DNA of 64,000 nucleotides from Amaurobius ferox. Its lineage: Eukaryota > Arthropoda > Arachnida > Araneae > Amaurobiidae. How positions within the stretch are numbered: position 1 is the stretch's first letter; each line of letters starts with the position of its first letter. Made by a program: the position numbers and the translations under genes. The stretch covers positions 138,097,793-138,161,792 of the forward strand of contig OX578134.1 in NCBI GenBank assembly GCA_951213105.1. Direction: 5' to 3'. Below, piece by piece: positions 62,461 to 64,000 of the stretch. The notes under the pieces were generated by a model. The model was not told the origin of the DNA. It ran no database searches and worked only from the letters and a program-made list of their open reading frames with translations.

Positions 62461-64000
62461 ATTATAAACAGATGGAATTCTAAATAATTATTGCAAAAAA
62501 TTAATTTAAGTAAGACTTTAACGGAAAACACTTTGCGATATTTTAAATATTATAAGCGAGTGATTTAGATGAAAAACGGAATAAATAAAAAAAATATATA
62601 GGAATGGATATGGCGAAAATTATTTTTATGGTAATAACAAGAATTTAAATATAAGAATAAAGGGAAATTACATTAAAATCAATAAGCGGATAGTAAGGAC
62701 ACGAAATTTGGATAAGTAAATGAATGTTTTAAAAATAAATAAATAAGTAAGGAATGAGAATAACATACAATTACTTTAACATAAGGGATAGCAATGAATA
62801 GGAATTGATGACAATGAGACATATGTAAAAATTTAAAAATACTAATACAGTAATATAATAAATTTTGTTAAAGTTAAAAATTAAAACTTTAAGGAATATC
62901 TATACATTTTTGAGTGAAACTAGGGGAATGATCTACCATCCTAAACGTACTTATATTGCACAGTAGCAAAACCGTGGTGAGGTTCCACGTTAATATTTAG
63001 CCATGCGCGATAAAGTAATTTTTCTTCTTTTTAAAATATAATGGATAAATAAAAACACTTACCCCTTTCATCGGCATACAGTACACCTTGATATATCCAA
63101 AAGGAACATCGCATATCACACTTCAAATTCCCTTTGCACATTATAAAAAGAAAATAATACACCTTCACATAAACCCAGGTAACACACATCTTTATCTTTC
63201 CCACGAGGTCGCTTTTTCTGCGGGGCCACAACTGTAAGAGCACGGAATCCTTTGAAAATCCGGAATTATCCGAATATCTAACCTTGCCAACCCTGGGAAA
63301 ACTGGTTTCATGAAAAGGGCTTGTTTACCGACGTTGACCGGAAAAGTTTATTCTGTGCATAGGTAGAAATTAAAGAAAATACTTACTGCTTTCGCAATGC
63401 TTCCTGTAAAGGAATTACGAATGTAGACCGTCAAAGAAATATAAGGGAGTTTTAAAATGTAAGATAATTACGGATTTATGGCAGATAATATTCAGAGAGA
63501 ACTACGGACACGAATTGGTTTATTAAAGGGAAAAATTTACAAGGAGTTTATAATAATAATGAAAAAAAAAAAAAAGGATAAGAGAATTATGAATTTTATT
63601 TGTAAATGGTTTATTGGAAGGAAAATTTGTAAGGAATTTATGATAAGAATGAATGTAAGAGAAGTAGGAAAAGTTTTAGGAAATGGTTTATTAGATGAAA
63701 ATTCTTAACGCTAAGGCGAGATTCGGAATACAGAATTTGGGATTATGTATATAAAAGGGATAGATAAAGGAGAGTTGATTGATAATTTGAAAAAAAAAAA
63801 AATATGTTTATTGTGTTTGTACAAATTTTGAATTTATTAGGAAATGTAATATGGCATGACAATTCGTGATAATATTGACAAAAATTTATTTGTTTGTTTT
63901 TCTTTGTATTTTCAATGAGATAGCATAATGTATTTGTAAATATTAGTAAATGGTGGGATGTTTAATCAATGAGAAAATTTCGTAGGCAACTTAAATGTTG
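62461..64000. other. Unresolved sequence to the window edge
   Basis: No LTR copy, polypurine tract or gene could be identified. A GC-richer stretch at 63060-63300 holds a 70-codon minus-strand frame (63031-63243) without family features. A 76-codon plus-strand frame (63478-63708) is lysine-rich and internally repeated (KxYKEF, RKICKEF); it may be a chance product of repeated DNA. Confidence 0.4.

Larger units (their letters stand above)
54653..64000 (+). mobile_element. Ty3/gypsy LTR retrotransposon (right end not in window)
   Basis: The order is 5' LTR, primer binding site, leader, gag, a -1 frameshift site, pol (protease, reverse transcriptase, RNase H, integrase) and an AT-rich 3' region. 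The integrase lies after RNase H, which defines Ty3/gypsy rather than copia. No second LTR copy is found up to 64000, so the element either continues beyond the window or has lost its 3' end. No env-like frame is present. The right limit is given as the window edge, not as a seen boundary. Confidence 0.85.

Noticed and set aside
63996..64000. TGTTG at the very end of the window as the start of the gypsy 3' LTR
   Set aside because: Only five bases, and no polypurine tract precedes it.

Overview
The window is AT-rich eukaryotic nuclear DNA. It has eukaryotic retrotransposons, a DNA transposon, a Maverick/Polinton, long gene-poor stretches and many decayed dispersed repeats. The elements and repeat style suggest an arthropod, possibly an arachnid, but no host gene is recognisable enough to name a species. 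Almost everything that can be annotated is mobile DNA.

Layout. 1-853: 3' end of a Ty1/copia element (RNase H, polypurine tract, 3' LTR). 854-5503: gene-poor. 5512-15734: a 10.2-kb hAT-like DNA transposon shell, bounded by a 13-bp terminal inverted repeat and a perfect 8-bp target duplication, with no recognisable transposase. 16308-25490: gene-poor DNA with copies of a dispersed repeat family whose ends can form a hairpin. 26454-43814: a nearly complete 17.4-kb Maverick/Polinton with ~550-bp terminal inverted repeats and a perfect 6-bp target duplication (CGTCAC). It landed inside a copy of another dispersed repeat, and an unoccupied relative of the target lies at 48446. 43948-54652: gene-poor DNA with several two-copy tandem duplications and two more repeat copies. 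54653-64000: a Ty3/gypsy element (5' LTR, primer binding site, gag, pol, long AT-rich 3' region) that runs to or past the window edge.

The Polinton is the main interest. A leftward block carries, from the centre outward, a coiled-coil protein, a fused pVI-like/adenain-like protease, the penton-type minor capsid protein, a 43-residue basic protein, the major capsid protein, a fibre-like protein and two repeat proteins of giant-virus style. A rightward block carries the packaging ATPase, a small membrane protein, a phospholipase A2/zinc-ribbon protein, the integrase with chromodomain, two small proteins, the protein-primed DNA polymerase B and small terminal genes. Genes abut almost without spacing. 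Nearly every start codon sits in TAAATG, and several share a 19-base start-site motif (AATGTTTCTAATAAATGG type) on both strands, a layout reminiscent of late promoters of large DNA viruses. Together the genes make a virus-like element able in principle to replicate (PolB), integrate (integrase), package (ATPase) and build a capsid (major capsid, penton, protease, pVI). This copy carries three lesions: a nonsense codon in the ATPase, a missing start codon for the integrase and a frameshifted small terminal gene. It is therefore probably defective but young.

The gypsy element has gag and pol in different frames, joined by a textbook -1 slippery sequence (TTTAAAC) directly before the gag stop codon, plus a probable one-base frameshift in a C-run near the pol C terminus.
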